A stretch of 64,000 bases of DNA from Alkalinema sp. FACHB-956. Its GTDB lineage: Bacteria > Cyanobacteriota > Cyanobacteriia > Leptolyngbyales > Leptolyngbyaceae. The stretch spans positions 1-64,000 of the forward strand of contig NZ_JACJRC010000021.1 in assembly GCF_014697025.1 (NCBI RefSeq). The letters run 5' to 3'. Both the position numbers and the translations under genes were made by a program. Position 1 is the first letter of the stretch. Each line of letters begins with the position of its first letter. Under the pieces are notes generated by a model. It was not told the origin of the DNA and did no database searches. It worked only from the letters and a program-made list of their open reading frames with translations. Below are positions 25,918 to 35,601 of the stretch, piece by piece.

Positions 25918-27144
25918 ATGCCACCCAAAAGACGCAGGCGAACTATGGATCTCCTCGAATATCAAGCTAAAGAACTATTCCGCACGGTTGGCATTCCCGT
26001 CTTGCCCTCCCAACGGATCGATCGGCCCAAGGATCTGAGAAATCTCACCATTCCCTACCCTGTAGTTTTAAAGTCCCAAGTCTACATTGGGGGCCGGGGC
26101 CGCATGGGGGGAGTCCGCTTCGTTGAAAATACTATTGATGCGGTTGCCGCTGCCCAAACGATTTTTAATTTGCCCATCATGGGCGAATATCCCAAGGCTT
26201 TGCTGGCAGAAGCCAAATTTGATGCCGTTCAGGAGTTTTATTTAGCCGTTACATTAAACCGATCGATTCGTCGCCCGGTTCTCCTAGGCTCGTGTAAAGG
26301 GGGGATGGAAGTCCAGTCGGCCATTGACCAAATGCAGCAAGTCGTCGTGGACGGGGACTTTTCACCGTTCTATGCCAGACAGTTGGCCCTCAAGATGGGG
26401 TTGCAGGGCGATTTGATGAATGCTGTCAGCCAAGTGATTGAAAAAATGTATTGGCTGCTCGATGACAAGGATTTAGATCTGATTGAAATTAACCCGCTAG
26501 CGGTGGATCACGCCGGTCAGATCATGGCCTTAGATGGCAAGGTGACGGTCAACGATGGCTCCTTAGGGCGACATCCTGATCTCGCGAGTTTGAGCGAATC
26601 CCCGATCGTCAATCCCCTCGATCGGCAACCGGAACTGCAAATGACCATGGATACCAATGGGTCGATCGGCTTGATTTGCAATGGCGCGGGGTTGACCATG
26701 GCTACGCTAGATTTGGTGTATCAGGCCGGTGGTAAGCCCCTGTGTTTTCTCAACATCGGCAGCGAAACCCACCATCAATGGCTCCCCAATACCCTGTGTC
26801 AACGCTTGGATCAGGGGCTCCATCGCATGGGGCAACAGTCCCAACTTAAGATCATTTTAGTCAACTTAGTTGGCGGCATTGTTTCCTGCCAAGATATTGC
26901 CCAGACGTTAGTGGAGTTCCTGCAAAATCACACCCACAATGTGCGAACTTATACCCGGACTCAAGAAGACACGATCGTCAGCCGAGTCACCTTTACACCG
27001 CAAGTGATTGTGCGCCTCGCGGGCAAGGACTACGAAGCTGCTAAGGAAATCCTGAGTGGAACGTCGATCGTGGTTCTGGAGGATCTGGATGCAGCGATCA
27101 AGGAAGTGATGCAGCGAGTTAAACCTAATAAAACCTCGTCTTAA
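25918..27144 (+). CDS. sucC: Succinyl-CoA ligase (ADP-forming) beta subunit
   Basis: The protein has 408 residues; the family-typical start MDLLEYQAKELF is the ATG at 25945, while the upstream ATG has AAGGAG at a long spacing. The ATP-grasp domain covers about residues 10-235 (VVLKSQVYIGGRGRMGGV, LIEINPLAV) and the ligase CoA domain about 250-395 (GLICNGAGLTMATLDLV, LNIGSETH). It forms the nucleotide-binding half of the TCA-cycle enzyme making ATP from succinyl-CoA. The alpha subunit follows after an unusually long 370-base gap, so the pair may be separately expressed. Confidence 0.87.
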   Translation: MPPKRRRRTMDLLEYQAKELFRTVGIPVLPSQRIDRPKDLRNLTIPYPVVLKSQVYIGGRGRMGGVRFVENTIDAVAAAQTIFNLPIMGEYPKALLAEAKFDAVQEFYLAVTLNRSIRRPVLLGSCKGGMEVQSAIDQMQQVVVDGDFSPFYARQLALKMGLQGDLMNAVSQVIEKMYWLLDDKDLDLIEINPLAVDHAGQIMALDGKVTVNDGSLGRHPDLASLSESPIVNPLDRQPELQMTMDTNGSIGLICNGAGLTMATLDLVYQAGGKPLCFLNIGSETHHQWLPNTLCQRLDQGLHRMGQQSQLKIILVNLVGGIVSCQDIAQTLVEFLQNHTHNVRTYTRTQEDTIVSRVTFTPQVIVRLAGKDYEAAKEILSGTSIVVLEDLDAAIKEVMQRVKPNKTSS

Positions 27145-27514
27145 CCAATACTTAACCCGAAGGAAACTCAGTAATTTTACGGAAATTCTTGAGTGGCCCA
27201 AGATCGGACGAAGACATCCGGGCATTGTAGGAAATGTCATCCATCTAGCCACAGCCCTCAACTAAAATCGCTATCCTATAAGCTTCACCTTATGTGTGCG
27301 CCAAGAATCCTGGGAGAGTGGTGGCTGTAAACTTGCTATCTTTTCAGCACGCAGGGAGTGGGGCTCGATCCTCAAACAGCTTGCGAGTTTGGAGACAACC
27401 GTTTTATAGTCCATAGCACAAGCTCTCAGGCGAATGTTTGAGCGAATGGATTCTTCCTGCCAAAGAATAAGTAATTTCGCTCAAGAATAATTAATCCAGT
27501 GCAGTTTGATATTT
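27145..27514. other. Spacer between sucC and sucD
   Basis: No open frame of note and no clear hairpin terminator. The length suggests a separate promoter for sucD. Confidence 0.5.
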
Positions 27515-28429
27515 ATGATTTTTTCGCCCACTAGCCAAGTCATTATTCAAGGGATCACAGAACCCCTAGGAATGACCTATGCTCCGTTAATGAAAACCTA
27601 CGGCACTCATATTATTGCAGGGGTGAGTCCGGGGTATGGAGGCAGCACAGTGGCCGATATTCCGATTTACGACATGGTTGAACAAATTCCCACGATCGCG
27701 CGGGGCATCTCAACCACAGTTATCTGCACCCATCCCTATGCAGCCTTGGATGCGGCGCTGGAGGCCATTCGAGCTGGCATTCGGCAAATTATTCTCATTA
27801 GCCAAGGGATTCCGCCCCTAGATATGGTGCATCTTGTGCGCCAAGCGGAGGCAACGGAAACGTTGGTGGTTGGCCCCAATGGCCCTGGAGTGATTGTGCC
27901 AGGACAGTTATTGTTGGGCATTCATCCCCCCGATTTCTACATGCCAGGGAATGTAGGATTAATCACCCGCAATGGCCCCCTAACCTATGAAATTGCCCGC
28001 ACCTTAACCAGGGCGGGGATTGGACAGTCGATCGGGGTCAGTATTGGCTGTGATGCGATCGTGGGTTCCACGTTTCCCCAATGGCTACAAATTCTGGAGG
28101 AAGACGACCAAACGGAGGCGATCGTTTTAGTGGGAGAGATTGGCGGCGATAGTGAAGAACGGGCAGCCCACTATATTTCAGAGGCGATCGATAAGCCCGT
28201 TGTCGCTTACATTGCTGGTCACACTGCTCCGCGTAATCGTCGAATTGGCCATGCAGGGGCCATTATTGAATCCAAAACCTTCGACTTTGGCCCAGATATT
28301 GGGACAGCAGAAAGTAAAGTAGCGGCCTTCAAGCGGGCGGGAGTTCCCGTGGCCGAGCGTCCCTCCCAAATTCCTGATTTGGTGCATAAATTGCTGAAGC
28401 GATCGCCTTCAAAACTCCAAGCCTCATGA
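27515..28429 (+). CDS. sucD: Succinyl-CoA ligase (ADP-forming) alpha subunit
   Basis: From ATG the protein has 304 residues. The CoA-binding Rossmann domain is N-terminal (VIIQGITEPLGMTYA, GVSPGYGGSTV, VICTHPYAA, ISQGIPPLDM). The C-terminal ligase domain has VLVGEIGGDSEE and the phosphohistidine segment RRIGHAGAIIES, whose His carries the phosphate. It pairs with the beta subunit upstream. A few positions differ from enterobacterial SucD but the catalytic His is intact. Confidence 0.88.
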   Translation: MIFSPTSQVIIQGITEPLGMTYAPLMKTYGTHIIAGVSPGYGGSTVADIPIYDMVEQIPTIARGISTTVICTHPYAALDAALEAIRAGIRQIILISQGIPPLDMVHLVRQAEATETLVVGPNGPGVIVPGQLLLGIHPPDFYMPGNVGLITRNGPLTYEIARTLTRAGIGQSIGVSIGCDAIVGSTFPQWLQILEEDDQTEAIVLVGEIGGDSEERAAHYISEAIDKPVVAYIAGHTAPRNRRIGHAGAIIESKTFDFGPDIGTAESKVAAFKRAGVPVAERPSQIPDLVHKLLKRSPSKLQAS

Positions 28430-28532
28430 CACAAAGAACTTTTGCGATCGCTGACACTCTGAGGGATTTATCTGGCTCATAGCTGTCTCATAGAGATTTT
28501 TCTGTGAACCAGAAAAATCTAAGTGCAAGGGG

Positions 28533-29621
28533 TTAACTGAGGCGTTCCGAGAGGTAATCTGCGGTTGCTTCCACTAGCGCGATCGCGTTGTCGTAGTCCA
28601 TTCGGGTGGGGCCTAAAACGCCAATACTCCCCACAGGAATGTTGCCGCGATGGTAGGTGGAGGAAATGAGTGTGCAGGAACGAATCGGTTCAAGGGGATT
28701 TTCTGCACCAATGCGCACCATCACCCGTCGATCGCGGGAGGCTTGTAAATCGCCACCTTGGGGTCGATCGAAAATCAAAGGCACCAGTTGCTGTTGCCCT
28801 TCTTCTAATAATTGCAAAATGGTTTGTAACTGTTGCAACTCGGAAAACTCCGGTTGCCGCAGCACTTCTGCCAAGCCGCTAATCAAAATCTGAGTGGGCG
28901 CAGCCCCCTGAGCCAGCCGTTGATCCACTTCCTGGACGATCGCGGTCAGCAAGCTACCATACCGCTCAAATTCCTGTCCCAGTTCCCGCCAGTCCACGGC
29001 CTGCACATCCACTAACGTTTTGCCTCGGAGGCGATCGTTCAAAAAGTTGGACAACACCTGTAATTCCTGCTCCAACAATTCCGCATCTTCCGGCTCCGGC
29101 GATTCCGGCAAATCCATCAGCACCGACTGCGTTTCATAGGTATCTGTCACCAGAATTAGCATCACTCGCTTGGGGTCAACTTGCACCAGTTGCAAATGGC
29201 GCAGCTCCAAATTGTGGGTGAGCGGGGTCGTAATCAGGGTGATGTAGCCACTCAAAGTTGCAAGAATTTGTGCAGCACCTTTTAAAACAGCTTCTGCGCT
29301 CCAGTTGCTTGCCTGCAAGCGATCGGCCAACAATCGTTCTACCTGGGGCGTCATCTGTGGCATGGGCTGCATCAAATGATCCACATACAATCGATAGCCC
29401 GAATCCGACGGAACTCTGCCCGCCGAGGTATGGGGCTGATACAACAGGCCCGCTTTCTCCAAAAACCCCATGGCATTCCGAATCGTCGCGGAACTCACAC
29501 TCATCTTATATTCTTTAACCAGTACTTCTGATCCGACGGGTTCTGCGGTGGCAACATAGTGTCGTACCGTAGCCCAAAGAACCTGCTGCTGGCGGTTGTT
29601 AAGGGTGACTTGAATAGACAT
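28533..29621 (-). CDS. hrcA: Heat-inducible transcription repressor HrcA
   Basis: The protein has 362 residues. The N-terminal winged helix ([63 protein letters not shown]) is diagnostic. The GAF-like middle and the end [16 protein letters not shown] complete the family length. HrcA binds CIRCE operators of groESL/dnaK-type operons and depends on GroE. No CIRCE element (TTAGCACTC-N9-GAGTGCTAA) was seen in this window. Confidence 0.95.
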   Translation of the reverse strand: MSIQVTLNNRQQQVLWATVRHYVATAEPVGSEVLVKEYKMSVSSATIRNAMGFLEKAGLLYQPHTSAGRVPSDSGYRLYVDHLMQPMPQMTPQVERLLADRLQASNWSAEAVLKGAAQILATLSGYITLITTPLTHNLELRHLQLVQVDPKRVMLILVTDTYETQSVLMDLPESPEPEDAELLEQELQVLSNFLNDRLRGKTLVDVQAVDWRELGQEFERYGSLLTAIVQEVDQRLAQGAAPTQILISGLAEVLRQPEFSELQQLQTILQLLEEGQQQLVPLIFDRPQGGDLQASRDRRVMVRIGAENPLEPIRSCTLISSTYHRGNIPVGSIGVLGPTRMDYDNAIALVEATADYLSERLS

Positions 29622-29756
29622 TTTGAAGCTACTGGGAAGGGAACTAAACGGGCGTTAAATGAGGATTAAAACGGATTAAGGTTCAAAACAGATTCAGTAC
29701 AGATGCAGTTAAAACAGATGCAGGGAAACCTGCTGCTCGCGTAAAATCACTGACTA

Positions 29757-29795
29757 TTGACCAACTGACGGCCCATTGGACCAACTGACGGCCCA
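29757..29795. repeat. Tandem repeat, 20 bp x 2
   Basis: TTGGACCAACTGACGGCCCA is doubled, the first copy lacking one G. Confidence 0.88.
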
Positions 29796-30175
29796 CAGAC
29801 TGACTGCCCTTCAGCACAAGATTGCTATGGAAACTCCGGTCCGCAGGCGATTCCGGTTCGCAAGCAATATTTCCGCAGGCAATCCTGGAGTCGTCAAGGT
29901 GCGATCGAAGAAATTCTAAAAATGTAGAAAAATCTTGACGGACAACTTCACGCTCCGATCTCCTAGCAGACTCAACAGAACGTAACAGACTCAACAGACT
30001 TCTGGCACAGAACCCGGAAGTTGTTAAGTTTTTGCAATTTCTGCAATGATGTGTCCCTAAGATAGCAGATCTCGTTTTCTGTCGTTGCTGAGGGTGAGCA
30101 GTTTTGGCGCAATTTTCAAAAGCAAGAATGCAGCATTTGTAGGCAGTTCTCTCCCTTGGCAGAGTCCCACCTGAT

Positions 30176-30211
30176 TTGCACTTGTCAAAATTCTTGCACT
30201 TGTCAAAATTC
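30176..30211. repeat. Tandem repeat, 18 bp x 2
   Basis: TTGCACTTGTCAAAATTC is exactly doubled just downstream of the rhodanese gene. Confidence 0.9.
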
Positions 30212-30241
30212 GCCGATCGTCTAGTCAAACCAGAAGGCTGG

Positions 30242-30589
30242 CTAGTAGCGAGGAATCGACGGATCGATCAATACGGAGTAAGCGTCAATCCCCCCAGTAA
30301 TATTCTTCACTTGCGTAAATCCCTGTCCCATCAGCCATTGGCACATCTGGGCCGATCTCATACCGTGATGACACAACACCACAATGGCTTGATCCGCATC
30401 CAGACGACTGTGAATATCCCGCGACCAGACTTCGTACTGGCTTAAGGGGAGACTGATGCTATTCGGTAACTGCGCGATCGCCAGTTCTTCCGGCTCACGG
30501 ACATCCACGAGTTGCAAGGAATCCGGCATATTGGCCAATTGTTGAGCCAGTTCTTCAACACTAATGCTGGGCAGAGTGGGTTGAAACAT
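30242..30589 (-). CDS. Rhodanese-like domain protein
   Basis: This 115-residue protein is a single rhodanese domain. The CDC25-type opening LQLVDVREPEELAIAQLPNSISLPL and the active-site loop VVLCHHGMRS, with Cys as sulfur carrier, are present, followed by WLMGQGFTQVKNITGGIDAYS. It could transfer sulfane sulfur to an unknown acceptor. The cytoplasmic stand-alone form is common in cyanobacteria. Confidence 0.92.
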   Translation of the reverse strand: MFQPTLPSISVEELAQQLANMPDSLQLVDVREPEELAIAQLPNSISLPLSQYEVWSRDIHSRLDADQAIVVLCHHGMRSAQMCQWLMGQGFTQVKNITGGIDAYSVLIDPSIPRY

Positions 30590-30599
30590 AGGAATGGAG

Positions 30600-30665
30600 A
30601 CTTAACAGGCTGGGGACTAACGGACTAGGGACTAACAGGCTGGGGACTTAACGGTCTGAGAACTT
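30600..30665. repeat. Imperfect tandem repeats, about 15-17 bp
   Basis: Variants of GGGGACTAACAGGCT recur four times with small changes directly upstream of the rhodanese gene on the reverse strand. Confidence 0.7.
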
Positions 30666-30821
30666 AAAAGGATTGAAACTCAAGCTCATAGATAATCCCC
30701 GCCCAGCCTACCATGCTCTCCAATCCGCAAACGAGTCCCCGTTGATCAATCTCAGGGGATCCCCTGCATTCAACGGGTTAATAATGCGCTAACAATGAGT
30801 TCACCATTGGTTGACCGTGGT

Positions 30822-32513
30822 CTAAATCGCTTGTTGATTAATCACCTTGATATGGGTGGGCGGAATGTGGGCGGGTGGGCGGACGGTTTTTCGGCGGGCA
30901 AGGGCACTGTGGGGCAATACCCGCAAAATTTCATCCACCGTTGTCACCCCTGCGTTAACTTTCGCGATCGCGGCCATGCGGAAGGATTCAAAATTACTCT
31001 CCGCTAAATATCCATGGAGTTGGGTCATGGTGCCTTCATAGATAATCTGTCGCACCGTGTCGTCGATATTCAGCAGTTCAATGATGGCTTCCCGACCCAA
31101 ATGTCCGGAGTTGAAACACCGTGCACAACCTTTCCCCTTCATCCAATTGTGGGCTTGGGCTTCTTCACGGGTAATGCCCAAAATCGTCAATTCTTTGTCG
31201 GTCGGGGTATAGGGTTCAGCACAATGGGGGCAGACCTTGCGCACCAACCGTTGGGCTACCACGCCTAACAAGGCATCACTCAGCAACCCAGGATCCGGCC
31301 CAATATCCTTCAAACGAGGAATCGCACTGGTGGCATCATTGGTGTGCAGGGTGGTCAGTACTAGGTGACCTGTTAAGGCTGCACGTACAGCGGTTTCTGC
31401 GGTTTCATGATCACGAATTTCCCCCACCATAATGATGTCCGGATCCTGCCGCAGAATCGATCGCAGCCCTGCTGCAAAGGTCATGCCTGCGGCTTCATGG
31501 ACTTGGGTTTGGGTAATCCGGGGTAAAACGTACTCTACGGGATCCTCCACCGTCACCACGTTGACATATTCCGTGGCGATCGTCTGCAAGCTGGTGTAGA
31601 GCGTACTGGTTTTCCCAGACCCGGTTGGGCCAGTGAAGATCACCATTCCTTGGGGTTGCTTCAGCCAGGATTGGTAAATTTCCAACGTATGGGGCGTAAA
31701 TCCTAACTCATCCATACCCGAAAAGGGGTTTTCGCGGGGCAGCAACCGGATCACGGCTTTTTCCCCACCGACACAGGGCAAAGTACTCACCCGCATGTCC
31801 AGCCCCATTTCATTTTGCTCACCGGAGGCGTAGCTTTCGCCGATCCGAGCATCCTGGGGACGGCGGCTCTCCGCAATATCCATACTGGACATTACTTTGA
31901 GCGCGACGATCGCCCGTCGGCTAATTTCGGGGGGCAGGGTGGTAATGTCTCGCAGAATGCCATCAATCCGATAGCGCACTCGTAACCCTTCCGCCGTAGG
32001 CTCCAAGTGAATGTCACTGGCTCGGTTGCGCAAGGCCCCCGAAATAATCGTTTTAATGCGGCCAATCTGATCTTCGGCACGGGAGAGATGCAGTTCGGTG
32101 ATCTGACCAATGTCTTCCTGCTCCCGCTCTCCAGTTAAAGGATTCACCAACGGCACAGCACTGATCGTATTGCGATCCAGATGGGCCAAGTGATACCAAG
32201 TGCGATAACTTTTTTCAGCAACTGGAATCACCTTAATCTCTGTTAGCGTGCGTTCGCCGATCGCCCGTAGTTCTGCTTGAGAGAGCGCTTTGGGGCAGCC
32301 CAGGTAGTAACAATTCCGCCATAGCAGTAGCGGAATCACCGTTGGCAGGGATTGGCGATCGGCAAATTGCCGCATGAAGCGATCGCTGACTTCCCCGTCG
32401 AGGAGCTCAAAGATGACATTTCCGTCGCGATCGATCAACAACTCTAGGGCTTCATCAACGGTAATTGCGCGTTGTTTGAGTTGTTTCCAAACAGAGAGGC
32501 TAGTTGCTTTCAT
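30822..32513 (-). CDS. PilB/GspE-type secretion ATPase
   Basis: The protein has 563 residues, shorter than the cyanobacterial type IV pilus ATPase PilB1 (~670). A divergent N-terminal domain (about 1-130) precedes the ATPase. Asp/His boxes (ASDIHLEPTAEGLRVRYRIDG), Walker A GPTGSGKTSTLYTSL, and Walker B region ILRQDPDIIMVGEIRDHETAE are all intact. A zinc tetracysteine CPHC...GCARC lies at about residues 455-495. It probably powers assembly of a pilus or pseudopilus. No pilC/pilT is adjacent, so it is an isolated paralogue. Confidence 0.88.
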   Translation of the reverse strand: MKATSLSVWKQLKQRAITVDEALELLIDRDGNVIFELLDGEVSDRFMRQFADRQSLPTVIPLLLWRNCYYLGCPKALSQAELRAIGERTLTEIKVIPVAEKSYRTWYHLAHLDRNTISAVPLVNPLTGEREQEDIGQITELHLSRAEDQIGRIKTIISGALRNRASDIHLEPTAEGLRVRYRIDGILRDITTLPPEISRRAIVALKVMSSMDIAESRRPQDARIGESYASGEQNEMGLDMRVSTLPCVGGEKAVIRLLPRENPFSGMDELGFTPHTLEIYQSWLKQPQGMVIFTGPTGSGKTSTLYTSLQTIATEYVNVVTVEDPVEYVLPRITQTQVHEAAGMTFAAGLRSILRQDPDIIMVGEIRDHETAETAVRAALTGHLVLTTLHTNDATSAIPRLKDIGPDPGLLSDALLGVVAQRLVRKVCPHCAEPYTPTDKELTILGITREEAQAHNWMKGKGCARCFNSGHLGREAIIELLNIDDTVRQIIYEGTMTQLHGYLAESNFESFRMAAIAKVNAGVTTVDEILRVLPHSALARRKTVRPPAHIPPTHIKVINQQAI

Positions 32514-32713
32514 AGGGGTAGGGCTGGGGATGAAGGAGAATCAGTCGCTCTTGTAATATCTCTCAGCAATATCTCTCACGAGAATCCCATGGTTATGCAT
32601 GGGGGGAGCACTGGCTGGATAAACCTTTTGATAACTTTACGAACATCAATTCAGAGAAATGCAGCACAGATTTAATAAGCTCCATTCAACAACTGATTAA
32701 CTCCAGAGAACGG

Positions 32714-32737
32714 GTAGAACCACTTGTAGAACCACTT
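32714..32737. repeat. Tandem repeat, 12 bp x 2
   Basis: GTAGAACCACTT is exactly doubled. Confidence 0.85.
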
Positions 32738-33000
32738 ACTAGCTACTTGATCAAACTCCCTAAATCCGTAAACTACAAGTCTAGAAAAATACATCATCTC
32801 CCAAAAAGAAAGGATGCAAGTAAGAATGACGGTAAGCGTTGGGCTAAAATTGGACAATTAGGCAATTTAACCGTGAATTCAGCTAAGAATACAGAACTTC
32901 GGACTGTTCATGCTGACTTTCAACCACCATCCGAACGATGATTTGAACGAGTTCTGACCGATCTGAACGAGATCTGAATGCCGATCTGCCCGGGCAAAAT

Positions 33001-33035
33001 CGAATCCTACCTCTCGAATCCTACCTCTCGAATCC
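33001..33035. repeat. Tandem repeat, 14 bp x 2.5
   Basis: CGAATCCTACCTCT occurs twice plus a 7-base partial copy and abuts the stop codon of the next reverse-strand gene. Confidence 0.9.
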
Positions 33036-33431
33036 TTAATCCGTATCCAGGACTGACTCTGTATCTAAATCCTCATCAACCGCAGATTCTAAAGGGTCTA
33101 CCTGCCCCGCTGCTTCTGGTTCATGGAGGGGTGCGCTGACTTGGGTACGCTTTTCAGCCAAAAATTTCTGCATGGCCTCTCGGCGATTGGTCATGAAGCG
33201 ATGCCAAAACCCTGGAATCAGCGTATCCATGCTCTTTGCGATCGACCAAACTTCCATCGCCATCATGTTATAAAAGGCTCGATCGCTGCTCCGCAGTCGC
33301 TCTAACCACTGTTCGATCGTCATGTGGTTCGGGGTTTGATCGGGCGTAGCATCCTCAGGTGGTTCAGAAGGAGGATCCGACATCTCGGGTACTGGGTTTT
33401 CGGGTTGAGGAACCGTATCATTTTCGAGCAT
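33036..33431 (-). CDS. Hypothetical cyanobacterial protein, 131 aa
   Basis: I start at the ATG of MLENDTVPQPENP because the upstream extension lacks conservation-like features. An acidic Pro-rich N-terminus is followed by a compact helical core (HMTIEQWLERLRSSDRAF, YNMMAMEVWSIAKSMDTLIP, GFWHRFMTNRREAMQKFLAE) and a very acidic C-terminal tail. Trp- and Met-rich helices suggest a small soluble domain with protein partners. Function unknown. Confidence 0.65.
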   Translation of the reverse strand: MLENDTVPQPENPVPEMSDPPSEPPEDATPDQTPNHMTIEQWLERLRSSDRAFYNMMAMEVWSIAKSMDTLIPGFWHRFMTNRREAMQKFLAEKRTQVSAPLHEPEAAGQVDPLESAVDEDLDTESVLDTD

Positions 33432-33665
33432 GCTACCTAGCGTCCATCCAAAGGAATAGGCGATGTCGCAATTGTAACTATTCTCAGCATAGCCATACTT
33501 AAGCATCGACCGAGGGATTGCGGATCTATCATCGATCGTGATTCTCCGCCTCGATCCATGGGGCTAGGTGAGTTAGCCACCAGTGCTTCAACCAGCTACC
33601 GCCCCTGAGCTTTAATTTCCAGATTCCCAGAGTCTAATTCTCTCTAGGCCGATGCTATAGCATTA

Positions 33666-33691
33666 CAGAACACCATCACAGAACACCATTA
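33666..33691. repeat. Tandem repeat, 13 bp x 2
   Basis: CAGAACACCATTA is doubled (one mismatch), with a third partial CGGAACAC copy. It lies in the 336-base spacer upstream of the DUF3352 gene, which otherwise shows nothing. Confidence 0.88.
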
Positions 33692-33767
33692 CGGAACACG
33701 AAGCGTTGCTCTATTGACCCAAGACTGTGTGGAATAATAACCCTGGATTGGTTAAGCCAGATTGCCC

Positions 33768-35501
33768 ATGAAACGTCAATCACTGTTTTCTGCTCTAACT
33801 CTTGTTGTCGCAATTCCCCTCTTGGTTGTCTTGTTGGGATTCGGTTGGATGTTATCCCAGGGGGCGTTTGGGGGGGGGGGCAGAGGGGCGACCTCTGAAC
33901 CGACTGCCATGATCTTTATTCCCAAAAACGCTCCGGCTATGGTCTCCCTCTTGGGGACGCCCGATCGCTTGGCTACTGTCCGCCAAGCCTTAGTGCCTGC
34001 AAACCTGAAAAAACAAGCTCGCCAAGAATTTGAAGTATTTCGGGATAGCTTATTGGGTTCCAGCGATGCGCAATACGACCAAGCGATTAAACCCTGGCTA
34101 GGGAATGAGATTACGGCGGCCATCACGAATCTGGATGTCGATCGGGATACAGAAACGGGCAATCAGGTTGGCTATCTTCTCGCACTCACGACCAAAAATA
34201 CGCAACGATCGCGGGAGTTTCTGCAATTGTTTTGGCAGCAGCGTGCCGTTTCTCCCCAAGATTTGGTGTTAGAGCAATACCAAGGTACGCAAATTATTTA
34301 CGGTAAAGTCAAGCAAACCAATCAAGACGTTCCGTTGACGCTGGCTAGTGCGGTCGTGGGCGATCGCTTTGTCCTATTTGCCAACAGTCCTAAGGTGTTG
34401 CGCAATGCAATTAATAATGTCCAAGCGCCTGATCTAAACTTGGCGAACTCGCCGGATTATCAACGGGCCATCAGCCATTTGCCGCCGCAACGAATTGGGC
34501 TCGCCTACCTCAACCTGCCCCAATTTGCAGCAGCCCTGGGCGATCGCACCATTCTGAATCAGTTGGATACGCTCACGGGTAAGGAGTCTGTCACTTACCA
34601 AGGCATGGCGATTGGGTTATCGGCTAACCGCCAAGGCTTAGTGGCTGATGTTGCTCTCGTCCCCACCCAGCCCAGCGATCGCACAGAAGTTGCTACCTTG
34701 TCCCAACCGATCGCGGCCCTCCAGTACTTACCCACCAATAGCCAGTTCATTGCAGCTGGAACTCAGCTTCAGGCCACTTGGCAGGGCATTCTTGCAGGAA
34801 CGAAAGGGTATGCTAAACTTTCCGATTGGATCCAAAAGCCGATTCAATCCCTAGAATCCCGCTGGCATCTGACACTGACCAATGACATCCTCAACTGGGT
34901 CAAGGGGGAATATGCCTTTGCCCTTCTCCCCAACAAAACCGCTAAAGCCGCTCAGCCCGATTGGATTTTGATGGTCGATCGGAGTGACGAGACAGCCCTA
35001 CAGCAGGGAATTCAGCACCTTAATGAGCTAGCTAAACAGCAGGGTCTGACCCCAGGAAAAATCCAGCTGGGGCAGCGGACTGTGGATGCTTGGACTCAGT
35101 TAGCATCGACGCCCACCATTCCAGCCGATCGTGGGTCTAGCTCGACCGATCTCACCCTCACCGAGCGTAACTTACAAGTCCAGGTGGCTGGGGTACACAC
35201 CGCGATCGATCACTATGAAGTCTTTGCCCCTTCGATCGAAATCCTAGACACCGTTCTTCAAAACAATTCATCCGCTTCCACGGTTACCAGTCGCTTCAAA
35301 GGACTGAATACACCCAACAACGGCTATTTGCAGGTTAGCTGGCCGACCCTACAAGCCCAATTGGAGCAAGACTTACCAGGATTTAAGCTGCTGGAGTTGA
35401 CAGCCCAGCCACTCCTAGGGAACCTGCAAGCACTGAAGCTCAGCGGTTACGGTCAGCAAGAGGGCATTACCACCGGGGGGCTACTTTTAGAATTCCGCTA
35501 G
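33768..35501 (+). CDS. DUF3352 domain protein, membrane-anchored
   Basis: From the ATG the protein has 577 residues. An N-terminal membrane helix (LTLVVAIPLLVVLLGFGWML) anchors or exports it. A short Gly-rich linker encoded by an 11-G tract follows. The DUF3352 region then occupies most of the protein (FIPKNAPAMVSLLGTPDRL at its start, RFVLFANSPKVLRNAI, a repeated half from about residue 300). It is widespread in cyanobacteria with unknown function, probably facing the periplasm or lumen. The homopolymer makes this frame prone to slippage, although here it is open throughout. Confidence 0.88.
   Translation: MKRQSLFSALTLVVAIPLLVVLLGFGWMLSQGAFGGGGRGATSEPTAMIFIPKNAPAMVSLLGTPDRLATVRQALVPANLKKQARQEFEVFRDSLLGSSDAQYDQAIKPWLGNEITAAITNLDVDRDTETGNQVGYLLALTTKNTQRSREFLQLFWQQRAVSPQDLVLEQYQGTQIIYGKVKQTNQDVPLTLASAVVGDRFVLFANSPKVLRNAINNVQAPDLNLANSPDYQRAISHLPPQRIGLAYLNLPQFAAALGDRTILNQLDTLTGKESVTYQGMAIGLSANRQGLVADVALVPTQPSDRTEVATLSQPIAALQYLPTNSQFIAAGTQLQATWQGILAGTKGYAKLSDWIQKPIQSLESRWHLTLTNDILNWVKGEYAFALLPNKTAKAAQPDWILMVDRSDETALQQGIQHLNELAKQQGLTPGKIQLGQRTVDAWTQLASTPTIPADRGSSSTDLTLTERNLQVQVAGVHTAIDHYEVFAPSIEILDTVLQNNSSASTVTSRFKGLNTPNNGYLQVSWPTLQAQLEQDLPGFKLLELTAQPLLGNLQALKLSGYGQQEGITTGGLLLEFR
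33870..33880 (+). repeat. G11 homopolymer inside a coding region
   Basis: Eleven consecutive G encode part of the Gly linker after the membrane helix of the DUF3352 protein. A one-base change would shift the frame about 35 codons into the gene. Confidence 0.85.
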
Positions 35502-35566
35502 AATTCCGCAATCCGTGATTGATCCGAATAATTGCGAATAATTGATACCCCCGCGATCGCAGGAAT

Positions 35567-35581
35567 TCTTGGGCCAAGAAG
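35567..35581. terminator. Possible bidirectional hairpin between convergent genes
   Basis: TTCTTGG-G-CCAAGAA is a near-perfect dyad flanked by two GCGATCGC octamers, and a T-run follows on the plus strand (35597-35602). It lies between the convergent DUF3352 and HEAT genes. With a one-base loop the hairpin is unusual. Confidence 0.4.
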
Positions 35582-35601
35582 CTTGCGATCGCAATGATTT
35601 T

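Larger units (their letters stand above)
29622..30241. other. Intergenic region with duplicated segments, no gene accepted
   Basis: A 181-codon reverse frame is open here but has Cys/Ser/Arg-rich, low-complexity composition and spans two tandem duplications, so I do not accept it. The spacer is A+T-richer than its neighbours and includes a patch with several CAACAGACT repeats near 29970-30000. Confidence 0.5.
32514..33035. other. Intergenic region, no gene seen
   Basis: About 520 bases of relatively AT-rich sequence without a convincing coding frame; a 64-codon forward frame has no Shine-Dalgarno or family resemblance. Two short tandem duplications are listed separately. Confidence 0.5.

Noticed and set aside
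29683-30228. 181-codon reverse-strand open frame between hrcA and the rhodanese gene
   Set aside because: Composition is Cys/Ser/Arg-rich and irregular, it spans two spacer tandem duplications, and no Shine-Dalgarno or family resemblance is visible.
32747-32941. 64-codon forward frame in the spacer upstream of the 131-aa gene
   Set aside because: Lys-rich, no Shine-Dalgarno, no recognisable family.
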